Source: Corynebacterium sphenisci DSM 44792 (GTDB taxonomy: Bacteria; Actinomycetota; Actinomycetes; Mycobacteriales; Mycobacteriaceae). Taken from it: 64,000 nucleotides of DNA. The notes beneath the pieces are model-generated. The model ran no database searches, was not told where the DNA came from, and worked only from the letters and a program-made list of their open reading frames with translations. Within the stretch, counting starts at the first letter, position 1; each line of letters begins with the position of its first letter. Where the stretch lies: positions 186,001 through 250,000 of the forward strand of contig NZ_CP009248.1 of NCBI RefSeq assembly GCF_001941505.1. Reading direction: 5' to 3'. A program made the position numbers and the translations under genes. This document shows, one piece after another, positions 54,055 to 63,785 of the stretch.

Positions 54055-55800
54055 TCAGCGGCGCAGATCGTCGGCGGTCTTGCCCTCCGCGGCGAGGCGC
54101 TCGACCAGCACATCGCGCACATCCCGGCGGCGCACCTTGCCCATCTGGTCCCGGGGCAGCTCATCGAGGTGGAAGTACGCCTTCGGCACCTTGTACCGGG
54201 TGAGGTTGTCCCGGCAGTGGTTGCGGTACTCGGAGGTGTCCAGCCGGGCGTAGTCCCCGATCGTGATCGCGGCGACCACCAGCTCGGAGCCGTCCGCCAG
54301 GGGCAGGCCCACCACCGCGGCGTCCACGATGCCCGGATGGTCGGTGAGCACCTCCTCCACCTCGGCGGGGTAGACGTTGAACCCGCCGGTGATGATCACC
54401 TCCTTGATCCGGGCGACCAGCCGGATGAACCCGTCCGGCTCCATCACCCCGACGTCCCCGGTGCGGTAGAACCCGTCCGGGGTGAAGGAGGCGGCGGTCT
54501 CCTCCGGCAGGTTGAGGTAGCCGGCGAAGACCTGCGGCCCGGTGACCACGATCTCGCCCTCCTCGCCATGCGGCAGCTCCCGGGCGGGATCCTCCGGGTC
54601 CACGATCTTGACGTCGGTGTCCGGGAAGGGCACGCCCACGTAGCCGGGCCGGCGGTTGCCGTCCATGGTGTTGCCCACGATGATCGGGGAGGTCTCGGTG
54701 AGGCCGTAGCCCTCCACCAGCTTGCCGCCGGTGAGCCGCTCCCACTTGTCCACGGTGCGCACCGGCAGCGTGGAGGCCCCGCAGAAGGCGAAGCGGATGC
54801 CCTCCAGGCTGTCCCCGCGGCTCTCCGCCTCCTCGATGATCTTCTCGTAGAGGGTGGGCACCCCGGGCACCCAGGTGGGCCGGTTGCGCTTCATCACCTT
54901 CATGATCAGGTCCATCTTCGCCGCCGGCACCAGCACCAGCTCCGCGCCGACGTAGACGCTCACGTTGGTGACGATGGTCAGCCCGTAGGCGTGGAACATG
55001 GGCAGCACCGCCAGCGCGATCTCGCGCTGCTCGCCCAGGCCCGGCACCCAGGCCTTGCCCTGCATCACGTTGGCGACCAGGTTGCCGTGGGTGAGCTGGG
55101 CGCCCTTGGGGGCGCCGGTGGTGCCGGAGGTGTACATGATGACCGCCACGTCATCGGCGGCCACCGGCCGGTCCGGTTCCGGCATCGGCGGGGTCTTCGC
55201 CGGATCGGCGTCCCCGGCGAAGACGCCCGGCCGGGTGCGCGGGTCGGGGCTGCCCAGCTCGGCGCGGGTGGCCTTGAGCTTGCCGAAGGGCAGCCGCAGC
55301 GCGGTGCGCAGCGCCCAGGGCATGTCGTCGATCATGTTGATCGGCAGGATGGTCTCCAGGGGGGTGGTCCTGGCCACCTCGTCGAGCACCGGGGCGGTCT
55401 TGTCCCAGCAGATCGCGATTTTCGCGCCATGGTCGGCGAAGGGCCCGCGCAGCTCCCGGGCGGTGTAGAGCGGGTTGTGCTCCACCACGGTGGCGCCCAG
55501 GTTGAGCACCGCGAGATAGGCCACCACATGCTGCGGGCAGTTCGGCATCACCAGCGCCACCCGGTCGCCCTGGCCCACGCCCAGGGAGCGCAGCACGCCC
55601 GCGGCATGCCGGACCTGGGCGTCGACCTCGGCGAAGGTGCGGCTGCGGCCGAAGAAGGTGAGCATCGGCCGGTCCGGCCAGGTGCGCACCGCGTCCCGGT
55701 ACAGGTCCACCAGGGTGGTGTCGCCGTAGTCGAGGTGGGGCGGGGTCCATTCCGGGTAGTGCCGCAGCCAGATGCGGTCGGCGTCGGACATCTCGGACAT
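54055..55800 (-). CDS. fadD: long-chain fatty acyl-CoA ligase
   Basis: 581 residues, ANL superfamily. P-loop YTSGTTGAPKGAQLTH, adenylate motif GYGLTETSP, FYRTGDVG with the ribose-binding Asp, IKEVIITGGFNVYPAEVEE hinge and the C-terminal Lys in GKVRRRD. It activates fatty acids to acyl-CoA via acyl-AMP. Start ATG 55800 (MSEMSD) has AGGAG eight bases upstream; the frame continues far upstream only as shadow. Divergent from mshA through a palindromic promoter region. Confidence 0.93.
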   Translation of the reverse strand: MSEMSDADRIWLRHYPEWTPPHLDYGDTTLVDLYRDAVRTWPDRPMLTFFGRSRTFAEVDAQVRHAAGVLRSLGVGQGDRVALVMPNCPQHVVAYLAVLNLGATVVEHNPLYTARELRGPFADHGAKIAICWDKTAPVLDEVARTTPLETILPINMIDDMPWALRTALRLPFGKLKATRAELGSPDPRTRPGVFAGDADPAKTPPMPEPDRPVAADDVAVIMYTSGTTGAPKGAQLTHGNLVANVMQGKAWVPGLGEQREIALAVLPMFHAYGLTIVTNVSVYVGAELVLVPAAKMDLIMKVMKRNRPTWVPGVPTLYEKIIEEAESRGDSLEGIRFAFCGASTLPVRTVDKWERLTGGKLVEGYGLTETSPIIVGNTMDGNRRPGYVGVPFPDTDVKIVDPEDPARELPHGEEGEIVVTGPQVFAGYLNLPEETAASFTPDGFYRTGDVGVMEPDGFIRLVARIKEVIITGGFNVYPAEVEEVLTDHPGIVDAAVVGLPLADGSELVVAAITIGDYARLDTSEYRNHCRDNLTRYKVPKAYFHLDELPRDQMGKVRRRDVRDVLVERLAAEGKTADDLRR

Positions 55801-55851
55801 CGGTTCGTCTCCTGGTGCCTTCGGGTACGGGGTCGCGGAATCGTGGGCCAT

Positions 55852-55869
55852 CCTACGCGCGCGTAGGTT
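55852..55869. promoter_or_regulatory. palindrome carrying two back-to-back -10 elements (fadD / mshA)
   Basis: CCTACGCGCGCGTAGG at 55852-55867 is a perfect 16-bp palindrome. Read right it gives TAGGTT (55864-55869) for mshA; read left it gives TAGGAT (55855-55850) for fadD. Confidence 0.5.
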
Positions 55870-55902
55870 GTCGGGCCGGGGGATGCGGGGCAGGCTGGGG
55901 GA

Positions 55903-57207
55903 ATGGCCCCCACCACCCCACCCACGGCGCCGCGCGTCGCCGTGCTGTCCATGCACACCTCGCCCCTGGAGCAGCCCGGCACCGGCGACGCCGGGGGCAT
56001 GAACGTCTACATCCTGCACACCTGCCTGGAGCTGGCCCGCGCCGGCGCGCGGGTGGACGTCTACACCCGGGCCACCCGGCCCAGCCAGGGCGAGGTGGTG
56101 GAGTACGCGCCGAATATGCGGATCATCAACGTCGTCGCCGGGCCCTACGAGGGCCTGGCGAAGGCGGAGCTGCCCACCCAGCTGGCCGCCTTCGCCGGCG
56201 GGGTGCTCGCCTTCGCCCGCCGGGAGGGGCTGGCCTACGACGTGATCCACTCCCACTACTGGCTCTCCGGGCAGGTCGGCTGGTTGCTCCGGGACCTGTG
56301 GCGGGTGCCGCTGGTGCACACCGCGCACACCCTGGGCGCGGTGAAGAACCAGGCCCTGGCCGAGGGCGACCGGGCGGAGCCGGAGTCGCGCCGGATCTGC
56401 GAGCAGCAGATCGCCGACAACGCCGACTCCATGGTGGTCAACACCGAGGAGGAGCGCGCCGCCCTGGTCGACCACTACGACGCCGACGCGACCCGGATCG
56501 AGGTGATCCCGCCGGGGGTGGACGTGGAGATGTACTCGCCGGGCTCGGATCGGGCCACCGAACGCGCCCGCCGGGAGCTGGGCATCCCGCTGCACGCGGA
56601 CATCGTGCTCTTCGTCGGCCGGCTGCAGCGGCTCAAGGGCCCCCAGGTGCTGCTGCGCGCCACCGCCGAGCTGCTGCGCCGGGACCCCTGCCGGCCGCTG
56701 GGCACGCTCATCTGCGGCGGGCCCTCGGGCACCGGCCTGGACCGGCCCGACGAGTTCCTGGACCTCGCCGCGGAGCTGGGCCTGGGCGCGCACGCGAGGT
56801 TCCTGCCGCCCCGGCCGCCCGGGGAGCTGGTCTCGCTGTACCGGGCCGCGGACGTGGTGGCGGTGCCCAGCCACAACGAATCCTTCGGCCTGGTCGCCAT
56901 GGAGGCCCAGGCCGCAGGCACCCCGGTGGTCGCCGCGAAGGTCGGGGGCCTGGCGGTGGCGGTGGCCGACGGGGTCACCGGGCTGCTGGTCGAGGGCCAT
57001 GATCCGGCCCGCTGGGCGGACGCCATCGGCGGCCTGCTCGACGATGACGCCCGCCGCCTGGAGATGGCCGCCGCGGCGCCGGCGCACGCCGCCGGGTTCT
57101 CCTGGCGGGCCACCGCCGAGGCCCTGCTGGGGGTCTACAATCGGGCCATCGCCGACCGCGCCGCCTGCGGCGGCGACTGCCCCCGACACGGCGGCGGCCG
57201 GATCTGA
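55903..57207 (+). CDS. mshA: D-inositol-3-phosphate glycosyltransferase (mycothiol biosynthesis)
   Basis: 434 residues, GT4, GT-B fold. N-terminal [26 protein letters not shown] is the conserved MshA signature; the C-terminal domain has [39 protein letters not shown] with the catalytic EX7E motif. It joins GlcNAc from UDP-GlcNAc to inositol phosphate, the first step of mycothiol, the main thiol of actinobacteria. Mycothiol also detoxifies thiol-reactive compounds, of possible relevance to the MerB-like gene (inference). First gene of a unit with the YbjN-like gene. Confidence 0.95.
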   Translation: MAPTTPPTAPRVAVLSMHTSPLEQPGTGDAGGMNVYILHTCLELARAGARVDVYTRATRPSQGEVVEYAPNMRIINVVAGPYEGLAKAELPTQLAAFAGGVLAFARREGLAYDVIHSHYWLSGQVGWLLRDLWRVPLVHTAHTLGAVKNQALAEGDRAEPESRRICEQQIADNADSMVVNTEEERAALVDHYDADATRIEVIPPGVDVEMYSPGSDRATERARRELGIPLHADIVLFVGRLQRLKGPQVLLRATAELLRRDPCRPLGTLICGGPSGTGLDRPDEFLDLAAELGLGAHARFLPPRPPGELVSLYRAADVVAVPSHNESFGLVAMEAQAAGTPVVAAKVGGLAVAVADGVTGLLVEGHDPARWADAIGGLLDDDARRLEMAAAAPAHAAGFSWRATAEALLGVYNRAIADRAACGGDCPRHGGGRI

Positions 57208-57241
57208 CGCGGTCCCGGCGCGCCGCGGGAGAGGAGCCCCG

Positions 57242-57814
57242 ATGAGCCCCGACCGGCCCGAGGACGCCCTGGCGGAGCTGTCCGCCCAGCTGACCCGGAT
57301 GGGGGTGGAGCACACCCTCGCCGACCCGGCGGCGGTGGTCACCCTGCCGGGCACCCGGAAGCTGAAGACCGTGGTGGGCCTGGTGCCCGGCCGGGATTCG
57401 CTGCGGGTGGAGGCCTTCGTCTGCCGGCGCCCCGAGGAGAACGCCGAGGAGGTGCACCGGCTGCTGCTGCGCCGCAACGGCCGGATGTTCGGCGTCGGCT
57501 ACGCCGTGGACGCCCGCGGGGACATCTACCTGGTCGGGCAGCTGCCCGCGAGGCTCGCCGACGAGGACCTGGACCGGCTGCTGGGCCAGGTGCTGGAGGC
57601 CGCGGACGGGGACTTCAACCTGATCCTGGAGCGCGGCTTCGCCTCCTCGATCCGCCGGGAGTGGGCCTGGCGGGTGGATCGGGGCGAGTCCCTGGCCAAC
57701 CTCGCCGCCTTCCGGCACCTCATCGACGACGACGCCGCCGGGGATGCCGGGGATGCGGGGCCGGGCGGCGGCGCAGGTCGGGCGCATGGCGGCGGGGCGC
57801 CGCTGCCCGAGTAG
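57242..57814 (+). CDS. YbjN-domain protein (Rv0487 type)
   Basis: 190 residues. It has the type III secretion chaperone-like YbjN fold: LAELSAQLTRMGVEHTL, VVGLVPGRDSLRVEAFVCRRP, LLLRRNGRMFGVGYAVDARGDIYLVGQLP and a helical end, plus a low-complexity Gly/Ala tail. Function unknown; always found between mshA and gpm in this group. AGGAG before ATG 57242; 34 nt after mshA, so co-transcribed. Confidence 0.85.
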   Translation: MSPDRPEDALAELSAQLTRMGVEHTLADPAAVVTLPGTRKLKTVVGLVPGRDSLRVEAFVCRRPEENAEEVHRLLLRRNGRMFGVGYAVDARGDIYLVGQLPARLADEDLDRLLGQVLEAADGDFNLILERGFASSIRREWAWRVDRGESLANLAAFRHLIDDDAAGDAGDAGPGGGAGRAHGGGAPLPE

Positions 57815-57837
57815 CGGCGCGCGGGGACGATTTCGGG

Positions 57838-57843
57838 CACAAT
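57838..57843 (+). promoter_or_regulatory. leaderless -10 element (gpmA)
   Basis: CACAAT, 7 nt, ATG at 57851. Confidence 0.5.
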
Positions 57844-57850
57844 AGGCGGT

Positions 57851-58597
57851 ATGAGCACCGGAAACCTGATTCTCCTCCGTCATGGCCAAAGCGCGTGGAA
57901 CGCGTCCAACCAGTTCACCGGCTGGGTGGACGTGCCGCTGACCGACAAGGGCCGGGCGGAGGCCGTCCGCGCCGGTGAGCTGCTGGTGGAGGCCGGGCTG
58001 AAGCCCGAGGTGCTGTACACCTCGCTGCTGCGCCGCGCCATCAACACCGCGCACCTGGCCCTCGACGTCGCCGACCGGCTGTGGATCCCGGTGGTGCGGG
58101 ACTGGCGCCTCAACGAGCGCCACTACGGCGCCCTGCAGGGCCTGAACAAGGCCGAGACCAAGGAGAAGTACGGCGAGGACCAGTTCATGAGCTGGCGCCG
58201 CTCCTACGACACCCCGCCGCCGGAGCTCGCCGACGACTCCGAGTACTCCCAGCACGATGACCCGCGCTACGCGGCCCTGGACGAGGTGCCGCGCACCGAG
58301 TGCCTGCTCGACGTGGTCAAGCGGTTCATCCCCTACTACGAGGCGGAGATCCTGCCGCGGCTGAAGCGCGGGGAGACCGTGCTCGTCGCCGCGCACGGCA
58401 ACTCGCTGCGCGCCCTGGTCAAGCACCTCGACGGGATCTCCGACGAGGACATCGCCGGGCTGAACATCCCCACCGGCATCCCGCTGGTCTACAAGATCGA
58501 CGACTCCGGGGCGGTGACCAACCCGGGCGGCGACTACCTCGACCCGGAGGCCGCCGCCGCCGGCGCCGCCGCGGTGGCCGCCCAGGGCGGCAAGTAG
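57851..58597 (+). CDS. gpmA: 2,3-bisphosphoglycerate-dependent phosphoglycerate mutase
   Basis: 248 residues. Catalytic His in [20 protein letters not shown], the second His in [14 protein letters not shown]. It interconverts 3- and 2-phosphoglycerate in glycolysis. Length and motifs are typical of the dPGM family. Placed between the mshA unit and senX3-regX3, the order Rv0486-Rv0487-Rv0489-Rv0490. Confidence 0.96.
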   Translation: MSTGNLILLRHGQSAWNASNQFTGWVDVPLTDKGRAEAVRAGELLVEAGLKPEVLYTSLLRRAINTAHLALDVADRLWIPVVRDWRLNERHYGALQGLNKAETKEKYGEDQFMSWRRSYDTPPPELADDSEYSQHDDPRYAALDEVPRTECLLDVVKRFIPYYEAEILPRLKRGETVLVAAHGNSLRALVKHLDGISDEDIAGLNIPTGIPLVYKIDDSGAVTNPGGDYLDPEAAAAGAAAVAAQGGK

Positions 58598-58616
58598 CCC
58601 GCGGCCGCCCCCGCGC

Positions 58617-58662
58617 GCCCGCGCCCCGGCCCCGCCGCACCCGGCGGGGCCGGGGCGCGGGC
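58617..58662 (+). terminator. very long perfect hairpin after gpmA
   Basis: 21-bp perfect stem (58617-58637 with 58642-58662), CACC loop. Ends 2 bp before the senX3 -10 element, so the senX3 -35 region lies inside the right arm. Confidence 0.65.
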
Positions 58663-58664
58663 GT

Positions 58665-58670
58665 TATGGT
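58665..58670 (+). promoter_or_regulatory. leaderless -10 element (senX3)
   Basis: TATGGT, 6 nt, GTG at 58677. Confidence 0.55.
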
Positions 58671-58676
58671 TTACCC

Positions 58677-59840
58677 GTGATCGAGCTCCTCGCCGCCGCC
58701 GCCGCGGGCGCGGCCGCCGCCGCCGGCGGGATCGGCGGCGCCGCCGCGCTGCGCCGCCGCCGCGCCGCCCGGGTCGCCGCCGCCCGGGTGCCGGAGCGGG
58801 CGGAGCGGGTGAGCACCATCGGCCAGGTGCTGCACCTGTGCGTGCGCGGGGCGCCCACCGGGATCGTGGTGCTCGACATCAGCGAGGACGTGATCCTGTC
58901 CAACCCGGCGGCCCATGCGCTGGGCCTGGTGCATGAGCGCACCCCGCACCGGCGGGTGCGCGACACCGCGCTGCGGGTGCTCGACACCGGGGAGCCGCAG
59001 ACGGTGAACCTGGTCATCCCGCCGCGGCGGGCCGGGGCGGCGGACACCTGCGTGCGCTGCGCGGTGGCCCCGCTCACCGTCGCCGACGACCGCTTCGTGG
59101 TGCTCTACGGCACCGACGAATCGGAGCTGGTGCGCATGGAGTCCGCCCGCCGGGACTTCGTCGCCAACGTCTCCCATGAGCTGAAGACCCCGGTCGGCGC
59201 GCTGGGCCTGCTGGTGGAGGCCCTGGTGCAGGCCAAGGGCGACCCGGAGGCGGTGGCGCGCTTCGGGGCCAGCCTGACCCGGGAGGCGGACCGGCTCTCC
59301 ACGATGATCACCGAGCTCATCGCGCTGTCCAAGCTGCAGGGCGCCGAGGCCCCGCCGGATCTGGAGGAGCTGCCGGTGCGCCGGATCATCGAGGAGGCGG
59401 TGCACCGGGCCCGGGTCCCCGCCGAGGACGCCGGGATCCCGCTGACCTGGGACTGCGCCGCGGATCTGCGGGTGCGCGGGGACCGGGCGCTGCTGGTCAC
59501 CGCGGTGGCGAACCTGATCTCCAATGCGGTGAACTACTCCCCGGAGGCCACCCCGGTCACGGTCAGCTGCGCCCGCCCGGATCCGGAGACGGTCGCGATC
59601 CGGGTCACCGACCGGGGGATCGGGATCTCCCTGGCCGATCAGGAGCGGATCTTCGAGCGCTTCTTCCGGGTGGACAAGGCCCGCTCCCGGGCCACCGGCG
59701 GCACCGGTCTGGGCCTGGCGATCGTCAAGCACGTCGCCGCCAACCACGGCGGGGCCGTTAAGGTGTGGAGCAGACCGGGCACCGGATCCACCTTCACCAT
59801 CGAGCTTCCCGCGCCCCGGGAGGAAGGACACCCGCAGTGA
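58677..59840 (+). CDS. senX3: sensor histidine kinase SenX3
   Basis: 387 residues. One N-terminal hydrophobic helix (1-25) rather than the two of mycobacterial SenX3, a PAS-like domain (about 50-150), phosphoacceptor His167 in NVSHELKTPVGAL, N box NLISNAVNYSPE, and G boxes ITDRGIGI-like (VTDRGIGISLADQERIFERF) and GTGLGLAIVKH. It phosphorylates RegX3 in response to phosphate limitation in related bacteria. Stop overlaps the regX3 GTG. Confidence 0.94.
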   Translation: MIELLAAAAAGAAAAAGGIGGAAALRRRRAARVAAARVPERAERVSTIGQVLHLCVRGAPTGIVVLDISEDVILSNPAAHALGLVHERTPHRRVRDTALRVLDTGEPQTVNLVIPPRRAGAADTCVRCAVAPLTVADDRFVVLYGTDESELVRMESARRDFVANVSHELKTPVGALGLLVEALVQAKGDPEAVARFGASLTREADRLSTMITELIALSKLQGAEAPPDLEELPVRRIIEEAVHRARVPAEDAGIPLTWDCAADLRVRGDRALLVTAVANLISNAVNYSPEATPVTVSCARPDPETVAIRVTDRGIGISLADQERIFERFFRVDKARSRATGGTGLGLAIVKHVAANHGGAVKVWSRPGTGSTFTIELPAPREEGHPQ

Positions 59841-60526
59841 CCGACGTCCTCATCGTCGAAGACGAAGCCGCCCTCGCCGAGCCGCTGGCCTTCCTCCTGG
59901 AGAAGGAGGGCTTCACCGTGCGGATCGCCGCCGACGGGCCGACCGCGCTCGCCGAGGTCGACGCCCGCGCCCCGGACATCGTGCTGCTGGACCTGATGCT
60001 GCCCGGGATGGGCGGCACCGAGGTGTGCACCACGCTGCGCCAGCGCAGCTCGGTGCCGGTGATCATGGTCACCGCCCGGGACAGCGAGATCGACAAGGTG
60101 GTGGGCCTGGAGATCGGCGCCGACGACTACGTCACCAAGCCGTACAGCTCCCGGGAGCTGATCGCCCGGATCCGGGCGGTGCTGCGCCGCGGCGCCGCCG
60201 AGGCCGACGCCGGCGAGGGGGCCGCCGACGTGCTCGACGGGGGCCGGGTGGTGATGGACGTGGAGGCCCATGTGGTCACCGTGGACGGGGTGGATACCCC
60301 GATGCCGCTGAAGGAGTTCGACCTGCTGGAGTACCTGCTGCGCAACGCCGGCCGGGTGCTCACCCGCGGCCAGCTCATCGACCGGGTGTGGGGCCCCGAC
60401 TACCACGGCGACACCAAGACCCTGGACGTGCACGTCAAGCGGCTGCGCGCCAAAATCGAGCCGACCCCCTCGGAGCCGGTGCACCTGGTCACCGTGCGCG
60501 GCCTGGGCTACAAGTTCGAGCCCTGA
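59837..60526 (+). CDS. regX3: response regulator RegX3
   Basis: 229 residues. Receiver domain with acidic VEDE, phosphoacceptor Asp52 in VLLDLMLPGM, Thr in VTARDS and Lys in YVTKPYSSREL; C-terminal OmpR-type winged helix with LTRGQLIDRVWG and VHVKRLRAKIE. It controls phosphate-starvation genes in mycobacteria. GTG start within the senX3 stop (GTGA). Confidence 0.95.
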   Translation: MTDVLIVEDEAALAEPLAFLLEKEGFTVRIAADGPTALAEVDARAPDIVLLDLMLPGMGGTEVCTTLRQRSSVPVIMVTARDSEIDKVVGLEIGADDYVTKPYSSRELIARIRAVLRRGAAEADAGEGAADVLDGGRVVMDVEAHVVTVDGVDTPMPLKEFDLLEYLLRNAGRVLTRGQLIDRVWGPDYHGDTKTLDVHVKRLRAKIEPTPSEPVHLVTVRGLGYKFEP

Positions 60527-60546
60527 GCCCGCGGGGCGCCGGCGGG

Positions 60547-61497
60547 CTACACCGCGCCGGGGTCCAGGCCCTCCACCGCCGCCCGGGTCGCCGGGTGCAC
60601 CGCCAGCAGCGGGTAGCCCGAGGGCCCGAAGGCGCGCCCCGCGGCGGCGGCCTCCCGGGCCCGCAGATGCGCGGCGAGCACCTCGAAGCAGTCGTCGCCG
60701 ATGAGCTCGCGCAGCTCCCGCTCGGAGCTGCGCCACAGCGGCACGCCCCCGCCGTGGGTGGCCGGGGCGCCGGTGCACCACCAGTCGAATTCGGCGCCGC
60801 CGCCCCAGGCCCGCCGGTCGTACTCGGTGATCACGGTGCGCAGGATCTCCACCCCGTCCGGGCGGGTCTCCCAGTCCTGCAGCCGGCGCAGCGGCACCTG
60901 CCAGCACACGTCCGGCTTGGCCGCCACATGGTCCACGCCATGGGCCTCCGCCCACTGGTGCAGGGCGCAGCCGCGGCCGCCCGGCCAGTCCGCTCGGTTG
61001 GCGAAGACGCAGGCCCCGCCGACGGTGGCGGTGCGCAGCGCCGGCTCCATCTCCCCCTCCTCGTTCTCCAGCTCATCCCATTCCAGCCAGGGCTCCAGGG
61101 GCTCCGCCGGTCCCGCGGCGACCTCGGCGAACCAGTCGGCGACCGCCCCGGGCCGGTGCTGCCACCAGCCGCCGGGGTCGCCCGGCGCCGCCGGCGGCCG
61201 GGGGTCGTCCTCCATCGCGGCGACCACCCGGACCACCCGGTCGCGGTCCTCGGCGTCGCAGAGGAAGGCGCCGTGGATGCAGCAGCCGGCGTCGGCCCGG
61301 CCCGGGTCGATGCCCGGGCAGGCGTCGGTGCCGAAGGCGCACCGGTAGTGGGAGAGCAGCCAGGTCACGTCGCAGGAGATCAGGTGCTCCGGATCCGCCG
61401 GATCGGCGAACTCGAACCATTCCCGGGGGTGGTCCTCGGCGATTTCCGCGGCGGAGGGGCGGCCGCCGCGGCCGGGAGCGGGCTGGGGTGGATTCAC
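60547..61497 (-). CDS. conserved Cys-rich actinobacterial protein (Rv0495c type)
   Basis: 316 residues, no signal or membrane helix. A cysteine-rich N-terminal region ([38 protein letters not shown]) has the spacing of a metal or Fe-S site; later single Cys occur in [19 protein letters not shown] and [11 protein letters not shown]. Family unknown to me beyond its fixed position beside regX3 and the ppx-like gene. GTG 61497 fits TACGGT (61511-61506) at 8 nt; the frame to 61701 crosses the divergent promoter. Confidence 0.78.
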   Translation of the reverse strand: MNPPQPAPGRGGRPSAAEIAEDHPREWFEFADPADPEHLISCDVTWLLSHYRCAFGTDACPGIDPGRADAGCCIHGAFLCDAEDRDRVVRVVAAMEDDPRPPAAPGDPGGWWQHRPGAVADWFAEVAAGPAEPLEPWLEWDELENEEGEMEPALRTATVGGACVFANRADWPGGRGCALHQWAEAHGVDHVAAKPDVCWQVPLRRLQDWETRPDGVEILRTVITEYDRRAWGGGAEFDWWCTGAPATHGGGVPLWRSSERELRELIGDDCFEVLAAHLRAREAAAAGRAFGPSGYPLLAVHPATRAAVEGLDPGAV

Positions 61498-61505
61498 ACC
61501 GTGCC

Positions 61506-61524
61506 ACCGTAGACCGTCTAAGTT
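61506..61524. promoter_or_regulatory. divergent leaderless -10 elements (Rv0495c-like / ppx-like)
   Basis: Minus-strand TACGGT (61511-61506), 8 nt, GTG at 61497; plus-strand TAAGTT (61519-61524), 7 nt, GTG at 61532. Both genes are served by a 34-bp gap. Confidence 0.5.
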
Positions 61525-61531
61525 GGTCACC

Positions 61532-62470
61532 GTGCGCTTAGGTGTCTTGGACGTTGGCAGCAATACCGTGCATCTCGTCATGGTCGATGCTCGACGCGGT
61601 GGCCACCCCACCCCGATGAGCGACAGCAAGTCGACGATGAAGCTGGTCGAGTACCTGGACCGGGAGGGCAACCTCTCCCGGAAGGGCATCGACAAGCTCA
61701 CCGGCTACGTGGGCGAGGCCCGGCAGCTGGTCGACCGGATGAAATGCGAGGAGATGATCTCCTTCGCCACCTCGGCGGTGCGCGACGCCGCCAACGGGGA
61801 GGCGGTGCTCGACCACGTGGAGCGGGAGACCGGGATCCGGCTGGAGATCCTCTCCGGGGAGGACGAGGCGCGGCTGACCTTCCTCGCGGTGCGCCGCTGG
61901 TACGGCTGGTCCGCCGGCCGGATCATCAACCTGGACATCGGCGGCGGCTCCCTGGAGCTGACCTCCGGGGAGGACGAGGACCCGGAGGCGGCGTATTCGC
62001 TGCTGCTCGGCGCCGGCCGGCTCACCCACGAGTGGTTCGACACCGATCCGCCGGACCGGAAGAAGATCGCGCTGCTGCGCGACTACATCGACGCCGAGCT
62101 GGTCGCCCCGGCGAAGCACCTGCGCGCGCTCGGCGAGGCGGATCTCGCCGTGGCCACCTCCAAGACCTTCCGCACCCTGGCGCGGCTCACCGGCGCCGCG
62201 CCGAGCTCCGCGGGCCCCCGGGTGCGGCGCACCCTCACCGCCCCCGGCCTGCGGCAGCTCATCGCCTTCATCTCCCGGATGACCGCCGCGGACCGGGCCG
62301 AACTGGAGGGCGTGAGCGCGAACCGCTCGCACCAGATCGTCGCCGGTGCCCTTGTCGCCGAGGCGAGTATGCGATCATTGGGCCTGGAACAAGTGGAGAT
62401 CTGCCCCTGGGCACTGCGGGAGGGGATCATCCTCCGCCGCCTGGACGGCGATCTCGACGGGAAGGGATGA
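61532..62470 (+). CDS. Ppx/GppA-family phosphatase (Rv0496/Ppx-like)
   Basis: 312 residues, actin-like ATPase fold: phosphate 1 [18 protein letters not shown], phosphate 2 [11 protein letters not shown], the catalytic Glu region in [13 protein letters not shown]. Members hydrolyse polyphosphate or pppGpp; the short length without the C-terminal HD domain is as in mycobacterial Ppx1/Ppx2. Location beside senX3-regX3 suits phosphate metabolism. GTG 61532 is chosen for the TAAGTT 7 nt upstream. Confidence 0.88.
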   Translation: MRLGVLDVGSNTVHLVMVDARRGGHPTPMSDSKSTMKLVEYLDREGNLSRKGIDKLTGYVGEARQLVDRMKCEEMISFATSAVRDAANGEAVLDHVERETGIRLEILSGEDEARLTFLAVRRWYGWSAGRIINLDIGGGSLELTSGEDEDPEAAYSLLLGAGRLTHEWFDTDPPDRKKIALLRDYIDAELVAPAKHLRALGEADLAVATSKTFRTLARLTGAAPSSAGPRVRRTLTAPGLRQLIAFISRMTAADRAELEGVSANRSHQIVAGALVAEASMRSLGLEQVEICPWALREGIILRRLDGDLDGKG

Positions 62471-62471
62471 G

Positions 62472-63761
62472 ATGAGCGAAGAGAAGCTCACCGTCGCCGA
62501 GCTGCTGGCCCGCGCCGGCCGCGAGGCCGAGCCGACCGACGGCCGGCGCCGGCGCCGCCGGCGCAGCCTGGAGGAGGGCGGCATCTCGGTGGCCGACCTC
62601 ACCGGCAAGCACCGCCGGGTCGAGGCCGAGGGCCCGCGCCGGGCCGCGCACGCCGCCCCCGAACCGGAGGCCGAGCAGCCCGCGCCCGCGGCACCGGCCC
62701 CGGAGCCCGCCGAGCCCGCACCCGCGCCCGCACCCGCGCCCGAGCCGGCCGCCCCCGCGGAACCGGCCGAACCCGAACCCGCACCCGAGCCCGCGCCGGT
62801 CGCCGAGGCCGCCCCCGCGGAACCGCCCGCCGCGGCCGCGCCCGCGGCCCCGGCCGCCCCCGCGGCGGGGGAGCGGACCCCCGACATCGGCGTGCCCGAG
62901 GCGATCCCGGTTGCCCCGGAGCCGGTGCTCGCCGCCCCCGGCGGCGAGGAGATCACCTTCACCTTCACCGCGCTGCATGACGCGGACACCGCCTCCACCC
63001 CGGTGGCCGAGCCGGGCCCGCTGGCCCGCGAGGCCCTCGGCGAGCCCCCCGCCCCGACCCCGACCCCGGCCGCGGCGGACGCGGCCCCGGGCGAGCCCGC
63101 GGTGCCCTCCTTCGCCGCGCACCGGCCGGCGGCGCCGGCCGCCCCCGAGGCCCCGGAGGCCCCGGAGGAGCCGGAGCCGGCCACCCCCGCCGATGCGCGC
63201 ACCGACGTGCAGCCGGTGATCCGCGATGACGCCGACTACCCCCCGGCCCGCCCGGAGGCCCCCGAGGCCCCCGAGGCCGAGGAGGTCCCGGAGGCCCGGG
63301 CCTTCGCCGGCGGCTCCGCGCCGCTCGGCCGCGCCGCGGCCGAGGCCCCGGTGCGCGAGGAGCGCCCCGACCCGGACGCCGGGGTCGCCGCCGCGCGCAC
63401 CCCGGGCGTCGAGGCGGACGGGGAGGCGACCACGTCCGCCGCCCCGGTGAAGGCGACGAAGGCGACGAAGGCCGATCGCGCCGAGCCGGTGGAGCTGGAG
63501 GACAACTCGCTGAGCATCGCCCTGCTCATCGTGCAGGTCATCGTGGGCCTCATCGCCGGGGCCTTCCTCTTCCTGGTGTTCAGCTTCCTGTGGACCGCGA
63601 TGCCGCCGATCGCGGTGGCGCTCATCGCCGCCGCGGTGGTGATCGGGATGGTCGCCCTGGCCAATGCGCTGCGCCGGCGCCGGGACCGGTTCACCCCGGT
63701 GCTCGCCGGGATCGTCGGCCTGGCCCTGACCTTCGGGCCCTACGTGCTCACCCTGCTCTGA
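62472..63761 (+). CDS. Pro/Ala/Glu-rich membrane protein (Rv0497 type)
   Basis: 429 residues. A conserved N-terminus (EEKLTVAELLARAG then an Arg cluster and EGGISVADLTGKHRRVE), a long disordered region (about 55-340) of AEP/PAP/EAPE repeats, and three C-terminal hydrophobic segments (IALLIVQVIVGLIAGAFLFLVFSF, IAVALIAAAVVIGMVALANAL, VLAGIVGLALTFGPYVLTLL). The N-terminus is cytoplasmic by the positive-inside rule. Function unknown; starts 1 nt after the ppx-like stop, so the two form an operon. Confidence 0.83.
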   Translation: MSEEKLTVAELLARAGREAEPTDGRRRRRRRSLEEGGISVADLTGKHRRVEAEGPRRAAHAAPEPEAEQPAPAAPAPEPAEPAPAPAPAPEPAAPAEPAEPEPAPEPAPVAEAAPAEPPAAAAPAAPAAPAAGERTPDIGVPEAIPVAPEPVLAAPGGEEITFTFTALHDADTASTPVAEPGPLAREALGEPPAPTPTPAAADAAPGEPAVPSFAAHRPAAPAAPEAPEAPEEPEPATPADARTDVQPVIRDDADYPPARPEAPEAPEAEEVPEARAFAGGSAPLGRAAAEAPVREERPDPDAGVAAARTPGVEADGEATTSAAPVKATKATKADRAEPVELEDNSLSIALLIVQVIVGLIAGAFLFLVFSFLWTAMPPIAVALIAAAVVIGMVALANALRRRRDRFTPVLAGIVGLALTFGPYVLTLL

Positions 63762-63785
63762 GCCGGCGGCCCCGCCGCCGCGAAA

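Noticed and set aside
55801..57477. N-terminal extension of fadD to 1140 residues
   Set aside because: The extension is antisense to mshA; a good ribosome site marks the start at 55800.
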